NCBI GenBank assembly: GCA_910579745.1
Contig: CAJTVH010000010.1
Span: 25,187-79,613 of the forward strand
Length of the DNA: 54,427 nt
From: an uncultured Clostridia bacterium
Lineage (GTDB): Bacteria > Bacillota > Clostridia > Lachnospirales > CAG-274
Direction: 5' to 3'
Position 1 is the first letter of the stretch. The number at the start of each line of letters is the position of its first letter. The notes beneath the pieces are model-generated. The model did not search any database. It was not told the origin of the DNA and saw only the letters and a program-made list of their open reading frames with translations. Positions 8,816 through 18,202 of the stretch are shown piece by piece. Made by a program: the position numbers and the translations under genes.

Positions 8816-9871
8816 ATGAATAAATCAATTAAAATAGGCAAAAAAATTATTTCCGAGAATTCGCCTGTATATATCATAGCCGAAATGTCGGGAAATCATA
8901 ACCAAAGCTTTGAGAGAGCGAAAAAAATTATAGACGAGGTAAAAAAAACAGGGGCTGACGCCGTAAAACTTCAGACATACACCCCAGACACAATCACGAT
9001 AGACTGTGACGCTCCCGCATTTCATACAGGAAAAGGCCTTTGGGAAAATGAGAAAACTTTATACTCTCTGTATCAAAAGGCTTATACCCCATGGGAATGG
9101 CAGGAAGAGCTCAAAAACTATGCCGAAAGTATAGGTCTTGACTGTTTTTCCTCCCCTTTTGACCTTACAGCGGTTGACTTTATGACTAAAGTAGGAATGC
9201 CCGCCATAAAAATCGCTTCTTATGAAATAAATGATATACCTCTAATAAGAAAAGCCGCCAAAACGGGAAAACCCATAATAATCTCCACGGGAATAGCTTA
9301 TTTAGAGGATATAGAACGAGCTTTAAGGACTTGTAAAGAAGAAAACAACGAGAACGTGATTTTATTAAAATGCGTCTCAGCTTATCCCTCCCCTTATGAG
9401 GATATGAACATAAAATTAATTCCAAATATGAAAGATACGTTTGAGTGCGTTGTTGGTCTTTCTGATCACTCCCCTGGCTCTGAGGTTGCCTTGGGCGCCG
9501 TAGCTTTAGGCGCCAAAGTAATCGAGAAACATATGACCATAAAACGGTCCGACGGCGGGGTTGACTCTGAGTTCTCAATGGAGGCGGAAGAATTTTCTCA
9601 AATGGTCTCTCAAATAAGAAACCTTGAGAAAGCCCTCGGCCGCGCGACCTATACACTGACAGAAAAGCAGAAAGAGGGAAGACGCGGTTCCCGTTCCTTA
9701 TATGTTGTGAAAGACATAAAAAAAGGAGAACTTATAACAGAGGAAAATGTCCGCTCAATCCGCCCCGGCGGCGGACTTCATACAATGTATTACGACAATG
9801 TTTTAGGAAAAACAGCGGCCTCGGATTATAAAAAAGGCACACCATTAAGCTGGGATATGGTAAGGGGGTAA
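8816..9871 (+). CDS. pseI: Pseudaminic acid synthase (NeuB family)
   Basis: A 351-aa NeuB-family enzyme condensing phosphoenolpyruvate with a 2,4-diacetamido-trideoxy hexose to give a nonulosonic acid. The N-terminal TIM barrel carries IIAEMSGNHNQS, KLQTYTPDTIT, GLWENEKTLYSLY and CFSSPFD, closer in wording to PseI than to NeuB or LegI. GLSDHSPG and EKHMT follow. The C-terminal SAF (antifreeze-like) domain starts near 285 (RSLYVVKDIKKGE). RBS AAGGAGA lies 7-8 nt upstream. It is followed by pseF after 4 nt and then pseG. The exact product, pseudaminate versus an isomer, is inferred from similarity and neighbours. Confidence 0.88.
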   Translation: MNKSIKIGKKIISENSPVYIIAEMSGNHNQSFERAKKIIDEVKKTGADAVKLQTYTPDTITIDCDAPAFHTGKGLWENEKTLYSLYQKAYTPWEWQEELKNYAESIGLDCFSSPFDLTAVDFMTKVGMPAIKIASYEINDIPLIRKAAKTGKPIIISTGIAYLEDIERALRTCKEENNENVILLKCVSAYPSPYEDMNIKLIPNMKDTFECVVGLSDHSPGSEVALGAVALGAKVIEKHMTIKRSDGGVDSEFSMEAEEFSQMVSQIRNLEKALGRATYTLTEKQKEGRRGSRSLYVVKDIKKGELITEENVRSIRPGGGLHTMYYDNVLGKTAASDYKKGTPLSWDMVRG

Positions 9872-9875
9872 AAGA

Positions 9876-10583
9876 ATGAGTGAAAATTCAATATGTATAA
9901 TTACCGCAAGAGGCGGAAGCAAACGAATCCCCGGAAAAAACATAAAGGAATTTTTAAAAGAACCCATAATAAACTATTCAATAAAAGCGGCTTTAAACAG
10001 CTGTATATTTGACGAGGTAATGGTTTCTACCGATGATGACAAAATAGCTGAAATAGCGAAAAAGGCCGGTGCTTTTGTACCCTTTATGAGAAGCGCCGAA
10101 ACCTCCGGAGATACGGCGACAACGGCTGAAGTTATTTTAGAGGTATTGGAAAAATACGCTTCCCTCAGAAAAACTTTTGATTATATCTGCTGTATGTATC
10201 CAACCGCCCCTTTTATAACCGCCGAAAATTTAAAAAGAGGATTGCAAATATTAAAAGAAAAAAACGCCAACAGCGTTATTCCCGTAGTACGTTTCTCATA
10301 TCCTCCTCAAAGGGGATATATAGTAGAAAACGGCGTTTTAAAATATAAGTGGCCTGAAAATTACCCAAAAAGGTCTCAAGACTTAGAACCACTTTATCAC
10401 GACAGCGGACAGTTTTATTTTTATAAAGCGGATTTTTTTATAAAAACAAAAGGTTTAAACTTTGAGGGTATGTATCCGCTTATTCTCTCGGACCTTGAGG
10501 TACAGGATATAGATACACCCGATGATTGGGAAACGGCGGAACTGAAATACCATATTTTAAAAGAAAAGGGCCTCATAAAATGA
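9876..10583 (+). CDS. pseF: Pseudaminic acid cytidylyltransferase
   Basis: A 235-aa nucleotidyltransferase that should activate the nonulosonic acid as its CMP derivative. The N-terminal ITARGGSKRIPGKNIKEF is the CTP-binding signature of the NeuA/PseF group. VMVSTDDDKIAE, CMYPTAPF, RSQDLEPLYHDSGQFYF and LEVQDIDTPDDW match the PseF subfamily in particular. It lies 4 nt after pseI, and its TGA overlaps the pseG ATG (ATGA), so the three genes form one unit. Confidence 0.9.
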   Translation: MSENSICIITARGGSKRIPGKNIKEFLKEPIINYSIKAALNSCIFDEVMVSTDDDKIAEIAKKAGAFVPFMRSAETSGDTATTAEVILEVLEKYASLRKTFDYICCMYPTAPFITAENLKRGLQILKEKNANSVIPVVRFSYPPQRGYIVENGVLKYKWPENYPKRSQDLEPLYHDSGQFYFYKADFFIKTKGLNFEGMYPLILSDLEVQDIDTPDDWETAELKYHILKEKGLIK

Positions 10584-11578
10584 TGGGATCCGTAATAAAA
10601 AAAACAATGGCTGTTTTCAGCAGCGGTTCTTTGTCTCTTGGTATGGGGCATATAATGAGAACACTCGTAATCGCCGAAAAACTTAAAAACATATTCTCCA
10701 TATATTATATACGGGAAAACGGAGAGGAATATAAAACAGGCGCTGACGAGCTTAAAAAAAGAGGATATAAAGTATACACTGAAAATATGGACACTTCGGC
10801 GGACTTATTGCTCCTTGACAGTTATAACGTAACTGAAAACACACTTCGGCGATTAAGAGAAAAATATAAAAAACTTGTATATATCGACGATTTGTGTAAA
10901 CTTTCATTTTATGACTGCGATATGGTTATCAATAAAAACCTCGGAGCCGAAAATTTAATATATAATACACCCGATAACTGTGAAACCCTTTTAGGACCAC
11001 TCTACGCTCTTTTAAGAGATGAGTTCCAAAAAGCATCCTCCCACGATGTATCCGAAGATATAAAAAATATTCTTATAACAATGGGGGGAACAGACCCAAA
11101 AAATACCTCTGTTAAAGTGCTTAACATTGTAAAAAGCACGTCTTTTAGCTTTAACGTGGCGCTAAGTCCAGGATTTTCCGATAAAACAAAATACGCCCTA
11201 AAAAAATTGTCCAAAGAGAATAGAAATATAACCCTCTTTGAAAATCCAAAAATGGCTGAATTAATATCAAAATGCGATATGGCTATAACGGCGGGAGGCG
11301 GAACAACCCACGAAATAGCGTCTTTGGGAGTTCCTCAAATAATGATAACCGTCGCCGAAAATCAATTCTCTCCCCTTTCTTTCGGGGAAGACAACGGGCT
11401 GTATATATACGGCGGAAAAGAAAACGAGTTAAATACAAATAAGTTTTTATCACTTTTCAATTCATTGGCCAAAGATTTTGACAGACGGAAAAAACTCTCT
11501 GAAAGCCAAAAAAACACGATAAATAAAAACGGCGCTGATTTAGTCGCGGAAAAAATTAAAAAACTTATTTTATTATAA
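10580..11578 (+). CDS. pseG: PseG-like UDP-diacetamido-trideoxy-hexose hydrolase
   Basis: A 332-aa GT-B-fold hydrolase that removes UDP from the diacetamido sugar before PseI acts. Seen: LGMGHIMRTLVIAEKL (N-terminal glycine-rich loop with the family His), LLLDSYNV, MGGTDPKNTS and AGGGTTHEIASLGVP, the UDP-binding part. The open frame starts at TTG 10526, inside pseF. I chose the ATG at 10580, which overlaps the pseF stop. A second ATG follows at once. PseB and PseC, the earlier pathway enzymes, are not in the window. A GNAT resembling PseH lies 20 kb away. Confidence 0.85.
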   Translation: MMGSVIKKTMAVFSSGSLSLGMGHIMRTLVIAEKLKNIFSIYYIRENGEEYKTGADELKKRGYKVYTENMDTSADLLLLDSYNVTENTLRRLREKYKKLVYIDDLCKLSFYDCDMVINKNLGAENLIYNTPDNCETLLGPLYALLRDEFQKASSHDVSEDIKNILITMGGTDPKNTSVKVLNIVKSTSFSFNVALSPGFSDKTKYALKKLSKENRNITLFENPKMAELISKCDMAITAGGGTTHEIASLGVPQIMITVAENQFSPLSFGEDNGLYIYGGKENELNTNKFLSLFNSLAKDFDRRKKLSESQKNTINKNGADLVAEKIKKLILL

Positions 11579-11587
11579 TATCTATCT

Positions 11588-11683
11588 TTATAGTCAACCA
11601 AGTTAAAAATAAGCAAAAGGAGACGGGACAAAAATTATTTTGCCCCGTCTCCTTTTGCTTATTTTTAACTTGGTTGACTATAA
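11588..11683. terminator. 40-bp perfect inverted repeat; bidirectional terminator candidate (R6)
   Basis: Arms 11588-11627 and 11644-11683 are perfectly complementary over 40 bp. The loop can pair a further 5 bp after one mismatch. It sits 9 nt after pseG and 36 nt after the convergent dockerin gene, where a shared terminator is expected. It is far longer than ordinary intrinsic terminators. The outer sequence TATAGTCAA recurs at the tips of the inverted repeat at 43420-43536. Confidence 0.8.
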
Positions 11684-11719
11684 CCTTTATTAAACAGGTC
11701 TATTATTTTCTATAACGCT

Positions 11720-12364
11720 TTATTTTTTCACAGTGAAATTAAAAGTCTCGTTTAAAGCTTTTTCTAATATATAACCAGCCTGAACAGACGTAAGCTCACT
11801 GTCACCGGTAACGTTGCACCTCTCAAAGAAATTCTCGCTTTCCGTGATTTCTTTTGGTATACTGTTTCTGTCAAGTACAAACTCTAAAAGAAGAACAGCG
11901 TCGGAAACCTCAATTTCCCCGTTTCCGTCAACATCTCCTAAAATAAAATCATCCGACGGATCTTTGCCCGGTCCTGGGTCAGCGCCCATAACGCCAAGTT
12001 CCTTTTCGCTCATAACAGCGTTAGAGCCTCCTATACGAATAAGATATTTCTCGTTTTCCACTAAATTTCCTTTAAAGGAAAAAGTAAACAGCCCGTCGTT
12101 TAAAGTCACTTCCGTCGCCTCGTAAGTACCAATATAAATCGAATCGGAAATTTGATAAAAATACCCTTGTGTCTCATTATATTTAACCACGGAAACCGTA
12201 TATCTTTGATACTGTAAAGGCTCTTTAATTCTGCCTGTAACTGTAATAAGCCCTCCCTCGTCAACTGTCGAGCCTATTAAAATAATTTCTGTCTCAGCGA
12301 ACACGCTTGACGCCGAACAAATAAAAGATAAAAGCACCGCCAAGAAAAAAGCTATTTTTCTCAT
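11720..12364 (-). CDS. Small secreted dockerin protein
   Basis: A 214-aa exported protein. AGGAGG selects the ATG at 12364 over an upstream start. The signal peptide covers about residues 1-25 (cleavage after VFA). A beta-rich Ig-like domain follows (about 26-125), then a Pro/Gly/Asp linker and a type I dockerin at about 140-205. The first repeat GDVDGNGEIEVSDAVLLLEF is canonical. The second (CNVTGDSELTSVQAGYILEK) has diverged from calcium-loop consensus. There is no catalytic domain, so it may be an adaptor or small binding protein. No cohesin or scaffoldin gene is present here. Confidence 0.8.
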   Translation of the reverse strand: MRKIAFFLAVLLSFICSASSVFAETEIILIGSTVDEGGLITVTGRIKEPLQYQRYTVSVVKYNETQGYFYQISDSIYIGTYEATEVTLNDGLFTFSFKGNLVENEKYLIRIGGSNAVMSEKELGVMGADPGPGKDPSDDFILGDVDGNGEIEVSDAVLLLEFVLDRNSIPKEITESENFFERCNVTGDSELTSVQAGYILEKALNETFNFTVKK

Positions 12365-12397
12365 AAAACAATCCTCCTTATACAAATTTTATCAACT

Positions 12398-12481
12398 TAT
12401 AGCGAAACAATAAAAGAATAAAAAGACACACTCTAAGCAAAACCTTATATAATTAAGCAATTCTTTTATTGTTTCACTCTA
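12398..12481. repeat. R1 hairpin repeat, copy 2 (3' of GH3)
   Basis: The left arm TATAGCGAAACAATAAAAGA begins at 12398. The right arm ATTCTTTTATTGTTTCA covers 12460-12476, with an imperfect outer end. It begins 27 nt beyond the GH3 stop on the minus strand and also lies just upstream of the dockerin gene. Confidence 0.75.
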
Positions 12482-12507
12482 AAGATTCCTTGAAACGTTA
12501 TGATATG

Positions 12508-15500
12508 TTATTTCTCATATTCCACAATCATACCCATTACAGTTTTATTGGCTCCTCCGCCCCATGTGTAAATAGGCTTTGACAAGTCGTCAAACTCAGC
12601 GGAAAACGCTAAAAACGTTGATGGGTCGGCGTCTCCCGTTACTTTAGTCACAAGCTTTCCACTGTCGTCAAGCTGCCCTAAATACTGCACTCGTCTCTGA
12701 CCTCTGTCTAAATCATTTTCCTCGTTATAATACACAACCGTTACTTTACATTTCGAGTATCCCGGGAATGGATTAAAATAAAGGCAGGCATTGTCCACAG
12801 CGCCCCTTCCGCCTTTAAGACCTCTTGTAAAGTTTATTTTCTCTGTCGTTCCGTCAAGCTTCGTGTGAGTATATTCATATTTTCTGTTTTGAGCTCCGAA
12901 TTTGCCGAAACCATTAAGCCCCTCTATAGCCTCCAGCACCTGATTGTCGGAAGTACCGCAGTAACCGTTAAACTTTGAGTCTGAGAAATTATAAACCACA
13001 TATGACGGTTTAGCCTGTTCTTTATAAGTATGCTCATATTTCTTTGAGAAGGGAACCATACTGTTAAATGAATCCCATATATGAATTTCCATTTTCTCAT
13101 TGTCCGAAAACTCACCGTTAATGGTGTAGCTTCCCGAATCGTTTAAAGCTGTTTCCGTCGCCTTAACTATATTGCCGTTAGCGTCATACACCACGGCTAT
13201 AAGAGAACCCGACGGCTCCGCCTCGTCACCGTTGTACTTAACATCAATATCAACCGTGTTATATAAAGTATTAGTAAATTTAGTTACCTCATAAATATCA
13301 ACGCCGGCGGCAGGCTTTTGCTTAATCGATTTCATCTTGGAAACAGCGTCCTCAACCGTTTTCTTGAGTATGTCAAAATCAATTTCCGTTTCAGCCGCTT
13401 TAACTCCCGCCTTATAGGTTTCTGTCATAATATTCCAGTTCTTTTCTGAGTATTTAGTACTGTCATATGATTTGTAAGCGTCTTCCAAAACTTTTTTATA
13501 TTCCGCTCTCTGAGCGTCCGTAATGGCGTTTTTAATAACGCTGACAACAGGGAAGGAAACCTCTCTCGTTACACCGCCGATTGTAACGGAAGCCGTTATA
13601 AGAGCTGTTCCCTCAGCTTTGTTCGCTCTTACGGCATTGTTTTCCACAACCGCAACATCTTCGTCGCTTGATTTATAAGAAACATCGTCCCAGCTAAAAT
13701 CCGCGAAATTCTCATCCGTCATAATAGCCTGAAGCTTAGGATCAACGGTTTTAACAGCGGCGGCGAAAGAACCGTCCGGATTAACCGTGCTTATAAGCGA
13801 AATTCCCGTAGGTATTACAGAAACTCGTTTAAGTTCTTTTTTAAGGCTTCCCGTAATATTAATGTTAGCGATAAGATTTTCAGCTTTTTTTGAATCCTCT
13901 CCCACCATAATCGTATATTTACCCTCTGGAACATAAATTCCTGTGGTTTTCTCGTCATAAAAATGTAAATCCTTAACGCTCACTTTTATTGTAACCGTTT
14001 TTTCTTCTCCTGCCCCAAGGCTCACTCTCTCAAAGCCTTTAAGCTGTTTTAAAGGTAAATTCACACCGTCTCCGCCCGGCGCTTTAACATAAAGCTGCAC
14101 AACCTCGTCAGAAGGAACGGTGCCCGCGTTTTTAACATCAACGCTTACCTCAAAATCATCGTTAGCGTCCGCACTTTCTTTTGAGAGTCTAAGATTTTTA
14201 AACTCAAAATTTGTATAGCTTAATCCATAACCAAAAGGATAAACAGGAGTACCGCCATAATATTGATAAGTTCTTCCTGGGAATTTATCGGCGAAACCAT
14301 CAGGGAAATTCTCCGGCTTCTGACTTCTCTGTCTTATGCTGTAATCATTTCTTTCCCATTTAATGCCCTCATCGTCCCTCTGGTCAATACCGTCTATTTT
14401 CATAACCTCAAGATCCTTAGGGTCGTACCATGTTGTTGAGAGTCTTCCCGACGGACTCACATCGCCCATAAGAATCTCAGCCAAAGCCGTTCCTTGTACC
14501 TGACCGTTATAACAATTCCACAAAACCGCTTTAGTATTGTTTATAAAAGGTGAGACATCCATTTGTCCCGCTGTCTGCATTACAACGATGGTTTTTTCAG
14601 GATAAGCCTCCGTAAGGGCCAAAACGTGGTTTTGATGTTCCGGAAGAGCGATGCTTGTTCTGTCGTTTGACTCGTTTGAGTCCGACGTAGTCGTTCCTGC
14701 GTAGGCGATAATAACCTCCGCCTCGTCAAGTTCCGCTTTATACCCGTCTACACTGAAACTTGAGTTTACGCTTAAAGTAATATATAAATCAGCCGTTTTG
14801 TTATATCCGCCCTCGGCTCCCGTATAATCTGCCGACACTGTCGTATAGTCCGCTCCGGAGTTTGAGGTGAATTTAATTTCTGAATAATTTTGAGTCGAGT
14901 TATTATAACCTATATTAATTATCCCGCTCGGAGAACCCTCGCTTGTTAAAACTTCCGCCTCAACTTTTGTAATTCCGGCGAAATCAACACTTGGAACAGA
15001 AACAACCGCTTTTCTCGTAACATTTTTAAGTTCCCCGTTTTCTAACGTCACGCCCTCTTTTTTATCCGCCTTTGACAAATCAACTTTAACTTTAGAGCCG
15101 TCCGCCTTGACAAGGTTAAGCGCTCTAATATTAAGTATAGGCGTCTCGTCGGTAATATTTCCGAGGTAATTTAATTTTACGTCCATATTCTTTTCCTTAA
15201 AAATATTTACAAGTCCCTGATAAGGGGAAACCGTTTTCTCAGGCTCACCTGAATATCCGCCGAGATAAGCCTCTCCAGCCATATTTCCGACTATGGCCAC
15301 ATTTTTAACGCTTGATTTAATAGGTAGAATATTATCCTCATTCTTAAGTAATACCCACGATTTTCTCGCCGCTTCTAACGCCACGTTTACGTGTTCCTCT
15401 GTCTCAAGAACGCTTGAGTCCCCCGAAAAACTGTAGGGAACCTCTGAAGCACTGTCAAACTCGCCTGTTCTCATTCTCGCGAGATAAGCCCTGTAAAGAG

Positions 15501-16587
15501 CTATATCCAAATCATCCTCGCTCATATGTCCGTTGTTCACCGCCTCTATAATATTAGCGGCGGACATGGCGCTTCCGCAGTCCATATCGTTTCCGTTTTT
15601 AATGGCGAAAGGAAGCGTCTCCGACTGTGGAACTGAATCAAGCTTAACGTCAGGGAAAAGCGTGCGTTTAAACGTCGGGCGGCTGTGAAGATTATTCACG
15701 GCTCCGCAGTCTCCCGTGACATAACCATCAAAACCCCAGTTTCTTCTAAGAAGGTCGTTAAGTATGTAGGGATTGGCGGGAGACGGAATATACTCATAAA
15801 GTATATTGCCGTTTCTCGTAACCGTGGTGGCGTTATATGAGCTCATAACAGAAGCGGCGTTAGCGGCTTCCATTATATCCTGAAATGCCTTTCCATAGTA
15901 GTCCCTAAGAGTTTGTTCGTCCATAACCGATGTGCCGACCTGTCTTTCAGACTCGCAGTTATTGGCGATAAAATGCTTTAAAGTAGCGATAGTCTTAAGA
16001 TATTTCTCATCATCACCCTGCATACCGTTTATAAAATTAACGCCGTATTGAGCGGTCAAATAAGGGTCTTCCCCATATGACTCCTCGTTTCTTCCCCAGC
16101 GAGGGTCCCTCGCCATATTGATAGTCGGCGACCAATAGGAAAGCCCATTTCCTCTTGAGCCTGGTTGATTAAGCTTTCCCCTCGCCTCTGTAGAGGTAAT
16201 GTCCGCCGCTTTAAAAATCAATTCTCTGTCCCATGTGTTAGACATAGCCATACTTGACGGAAAGCTTGTCGCTTTGCCCTCTCTCGCCACACCGTGCAGG
16301 CCCTCTTTCCAGAATTGATATTTTTTCACCCCAAGGCGGTCTATAGCGGGAGCTTGATTCACAAACTGCCCCGCTTTCTCCTCCAATGTCATTCTCGCGA
16401 CCAAATCAGCCGCGCGTTCCTCAAAAGACAAACTTGTGTCCTTGTACGGAAGAACCTCCTCCGCCAAAGAAACATCCCCGCCTGATAAATCAGCCACGCC
16501 CTCGGCGAAAACAGTATTTGTGTTAAAAACTCCCGTCACAGTCATAAAAAAAGCGACAGCGGATGAAACAACTTTCTTTAATTTCAT
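12508..16587 (-). CDS. Secreted multi-domain glycoside hydrolase family 3 (beta-xylosidase/beta-glucosidase type)
   Basis: A 1359-aa secreted enzyme removing terminal sugars from plant glycans. Signal peptide 1-28 (VFA/EG). The GH3 N domain includes MTLEEKAGQF, NMARDPRWGRNEESYGEDP and the nucleophile loop VTGDCGAV (Asp about 293). The GH3 C domain starts near 395 (KSWVLLKNEDNILP). It is interrupted at about 485-620 by a beta-sandwich insertion, then resumes with the NESNDR loop holding a candidate acid/base Glu (about 639). An Fn3-like domain, an Ig/Big-like part, a helical FIVAR-like segment (about 1030-1090), the shared WDS module (about 1105-1190) and a C-terminal YNFSD module follow. RBS is AAGGAGG. 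The divergent AraC gene is a plausible regulator. Exact sugar specificity is not readable. Confidence 0.92.
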   Translation of the reverse strand: MKLKKVVSSAVAFFMTVTGVFNTNTVFAEGVADLSGGDVSLAEEVLPYKDTSLSFEERAADLVARMTLEEKAGQFVNQAPAIDRLGVKKYQFWKEGLHGVAREGKATSFPSSMAMSNTWDRELIFKAADITSTEARGKLNQPGSRGNGLSYWSPTINMARDPRWGRNEESYGEDPYLTAQYGVNFINGMQGDDEKYLKTIATLKHFIANNCESERQVGTSVMDEQTLRDYYGKAFQDIMEAANAASVMSSYNATTVTRNGNILYEYIPSPANPYILNDLLRRNWGFDGYVTGDCGAVNNLHSRPTFKRTLFPDVKLDSVPQSETLPFAIKNGNDMDCGSAMSAANIIEAVNNGHMSEDDLDIALYRAYLARMRTGEFDSASEVPYSFSGDSSVLETEEHVNVALEAARKSWVLLKNEDNILPIKSSVKNVAIVGNMAGEAYLGGYSGEPEKTVSPYQGLVNIFKEKNMDVKLNYLGNITDETPILNIRALNLVKADGSKVKVDLSKADKKEGVTLENGELKNVTRKAVVSVPSVDFAGITKVEAEVLTSEGSPSGIINIGYNNSTQNYSEIKFTSNSGADYTTVSADYTGAEGGYNKTADLYITLSVNSSFSVDGYKAELDEAEVIIAYAGTTTSDSNESNDRTSIALPEHQNHVLALTEAYPEKTIVVMQTAGQMDVSPFINNTKAVLWNCYNGQVQGTALAEILMGDVSPSGRLSTTWYDPKDLEVMKIDGIDQRDDEGIKWERNDYSIRQRSQKPENFPDGFADKFPGRTYQYYGGTPVYPFGYGLSYTNFEFKNLRLSKESADANDDFEVSVDVKNAGTVPSDEVVQLYVKAPGGDGVNLPLKQLKGFERVSLGAGEEKTVTIKVSVKDLHFYDEKTTGIYVPEGKYTIMVGEDSKKAENLIANINITGSLKKELKRVSVIPTGISLISTVNPDGSFAAAVKTVDPKLQAIMTDENFADFSWDDVSYKSSDEDVAVVENNAVRANKAEGTALITASVTIGGVTREVSFPVVSVIKNAITDAQRAEYKKVLEDAYKSYDSTKYSEKNWNIMTETYKAGVKAAETEIDFDILKKTVEDAVSKMKSIKQKPAAGVDIYEVTKFTNTLYNTVDIDVKYNGDEAEPSGSLIAVVYDANGNIVKATETALNDSGSYTINGEFSDNEKMEIHIWDSFNSMVPFSKKYEHTYKEQAKPSYVVYNFSDSKFNGYCGTSDNQVLEAIEGLNGFGKFGAQNRKYEYTHTKLDGTTEKINFTRGLKGGRGAVDNACLYFNPFPGYSKCKVTVVYYNEENDLDRGQRRVQYLGQLDDSGKLVTKVTGDADPSTFLAFSAEFDDLSKPIYTWGGGANKTVMGMIVEYEK

Positions 16588-16632
16588 ATAAAAGCCCTCC
16601 TTATCTCTCGAAAATCAGATTTGTTCGTAAAT

Positions 16633-16756
16633 TGTCAAAGACTATCCGTATCTTCATCCCATAAAAATACTCATAACCTACGGCCGCAAACCGTCCTTAA
16701 TCATTAAGTAAGCGACAACCGTTTAAAAAACAAGAAACTTGCTTAAATCGGTTAAA
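16633..16756. repeat. R4 dispersed repeat, copy 1
   Basis: It shares an exact stretch AAAATACTCATAACCTACGG and flanking blocks (TTGTCAAA upstream, CTTAAATCGGTTAAA downstream) with 36332-36436. Both copies lie between divergently transcribed genes. Confidence 0.65.
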
Positions 16757-16794
16757 ATAGGCGAATACAGCCAACAAACTAAAAAATAAACAAG

Positions 16795-16823
16795 CTGTAT
16801 AGATGGCTGCGCCATCTATACAG
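16795..16823. promoter_or_regulatory. Perfect 13-bp inverted repeat (candidate operator)
   Basis: CTGTATAGATGGC is followed by TGC and then the exact complement. It lies about 90-120 nt upstream of the AraC-gene -35 box and 208 nt upstream of GH3. There is no T-run on either side, so it is more like an operator or repeat tip than a terminator. Confidence 0.4.
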
Positions 16824-16912
16824 ACTGCTGAAAATACCTTTAGCTAATTTTCAAGTTCGCTGACATAAATATGTCTTTTTAAAGATTTCCGAACGATTTA
16901 TTATCTTTATGC

Positions 16913-16941
16913 TTGTATTTTACCTTAAAAAGTGATAGAAT
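16913..16941 (+). promoter_or_regulatory. Promoter of the AraC-family gene
   Basis: TTGTAT (16913-16918), a 17-nt spacer and TAGAAT (16936-16941) lie 46 nt before the ATG. It is one mismatch from consensus at the -10 box and two at the -35. Confidence 0.6.
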
Positions 16942-16987
16942 AAAAGACATATTGTAAATACAATCAGCCAAAAAGTGAGGTTAGAAA

Positions 16988-17794
16988 ATGTTGCCTTTTT
17001 ATGAGATAAGAAAAACCGAACTTACCGTAAAACACAACACGTATGAGGTAAAATTTCCCGAGCACTTCCATAAATACATAGAGCTTTTATACGTCTACGA
17101 CGGCGCTCAGCATATAAAAATAGACAATAAAAATTATTGCGTAAACAAAGGTGAGCTCGCCGTAATATTTCCGGATATAATTCACTCCTATTTTACAGAT
17201 AAAACAAAAACAGCCGACGAGCTTCTTATAATGTGCGACCCTAAATTGTTGGGTTCCCTTTTTCCAAGCTTTAAAAATCATATCCCCAATAACCCTATAG
17301 TATACGAAAAAGATATAAGCGAGGAAACTTTTTTCGCCTTGTCACATCTTTCCCCCGATAGCAACTTTGAGGTAAAATTCGGCTATACATGCATAATTCT
17401 CTCAAATATAATAAACGCTCTTATTTTAACAAACGATATCCGGACCCCGTCTAAAGACTTAACTTACAAAATAACCGAATATATAGAGAATAACTTTACT
17501 CAGGATATAACAAGAGAAACCCTCGCTAAAATATTTAACGTAAATATATATTACATATCAAGGATATTTAAAGAGCATTTTAAAATGAATCTCCGCTCTT
17601 ATTTGGGTCTAATCCGCTCTGAGTACGCCTCCACACTTATAAGAACAACAAACAGAACCTTAACGGACATCGCTTTCGACTCCGGCTTCGACAGTATCCG
17701 CACTTTCAACAGAGTATTTAAAGATATTTACGGAATATCTCCCTCCGAGTTTAAAAATAATATCATCAACTATACTAAACCGTCTAAAACTTAA
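16988..17794 (+). CDS. AraC-family transcriptional regulator
   Basis: A 268-aa cytoplasmic regulator. The N-terminal cupin-like sensor domain (about 1-140) has FPEHFHKYIELLYVYDG and GELAVIFPDIIHSY, typical of sugar-responsive AraC proteins. The C-terminal double HTH covers about 160-262: RETLAKIFNVNIYYISRIFK is the first helix-turn-helix and LTDIAFDSGFDSIRTFNRVF the second, ending YGISPSEFK. It is divergent from GH3 and upstream of PL1, so control of pectin or side-chain utilisation genes is a reasonable inference. The inducer is unknown. Confidence 0.9.
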   Translation: MLPFYEIRKTELTVKHNTYEVKFPEHFHKYIELLYVYDGAQHIKIDNKNYCVNKGELAVIFPDIIHSYFTDKTKTADELLIMCDPKLLGSLFPSFKNHIPNNPIVYEKDISEETFFALSHLSPDSNFEVKFGYTCIILSNIINALILTNDIRTPSKDLTYKITEYIENNFTQDITRETLAKIFNVNIYYISRIFKEHFKMNLRSYLGLIRSEYASTLIRTTNRTLTDIAFDSGFDSIRTFNRVFKDIYGISPSEFKNNIINYTKPSKT

Positions 17795-18110
17795 AAACCC
17801 CTGTGAGATTAAAAATTATTTTTGAGTTCATAACCATTTTGCTTACAATAATTCCAACTTAAAACAATTCCAATTTAGCCGGCATAATAAATTCCCCGCT
17901 TAATAAAATAAAAAAACGTTACGCTAGGCAGAAGCGCGGGCTCATACTAAATATAAAGGCGTTTAAATTCCAAATAAAATAATTTTTCGTTTTCACTTGC
18001 TCAAAAATCGTCATAGCAAAAATTTATAACTTAATTAGGCCAGATAAAAACAGGCCCTATTTAAATATTGTTTATTTTTTATAATTTTATTTTTTATTGG
18101 CCGATTTGTA
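17795..18110. other. Intergenic, nothing recognised
   Basis: An AT-rich spacer after the AraC gene. I see no ORF, no strong hairpin and no clear repeat. A short stretch around 17967-17989 (TTCCAAATAAAATAATTTTT) resembles 54108-54127. Confidence 0.5.
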
Positions 18111-18139
18111 TTGACACTTTTAACAATTTGTGTTATGCT
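18111..18139 (+). promoter_or_regulatory. Promoter of the PL1/dockerin gene
   Basis: A perfect TTGACA (18111-18116), 17-nt spacer and TATGCT (18134-18139), preceded by TGT, which gives an extended -10 (TGTTATGCT). It is 64 nt before the ATG, with RBS AAGGAGG in between. Confidence 0.8.
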
Positions 18140-18202
18140 GTAATAGGTAGATTTTTCAATGTTGTTGTTAGACACATGTATTCTAGTTAAGGAGGAATAT
18201 TA

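Larger units (their letters stand above)
16588..16987. other. Divergent intergenic region between GH3 and the AraC gene
   Basis: 400 nt hold an R4 repeat, a 13-bp hairpin at 16795-16823 and the AraC-gene promoter. I found no ORF. Regulatory sites for GH3 must lie here, but no convincing minus-strand promoter was seen. Confidence 0.6.

Noticed and set aside
9186..9656. Long minus-strand ORF of 156 codons inside pseI
   Set aside because: Its composition is Arg/Leu-rich with no RBS or family. It is the antisense frame of a well-supported gene.
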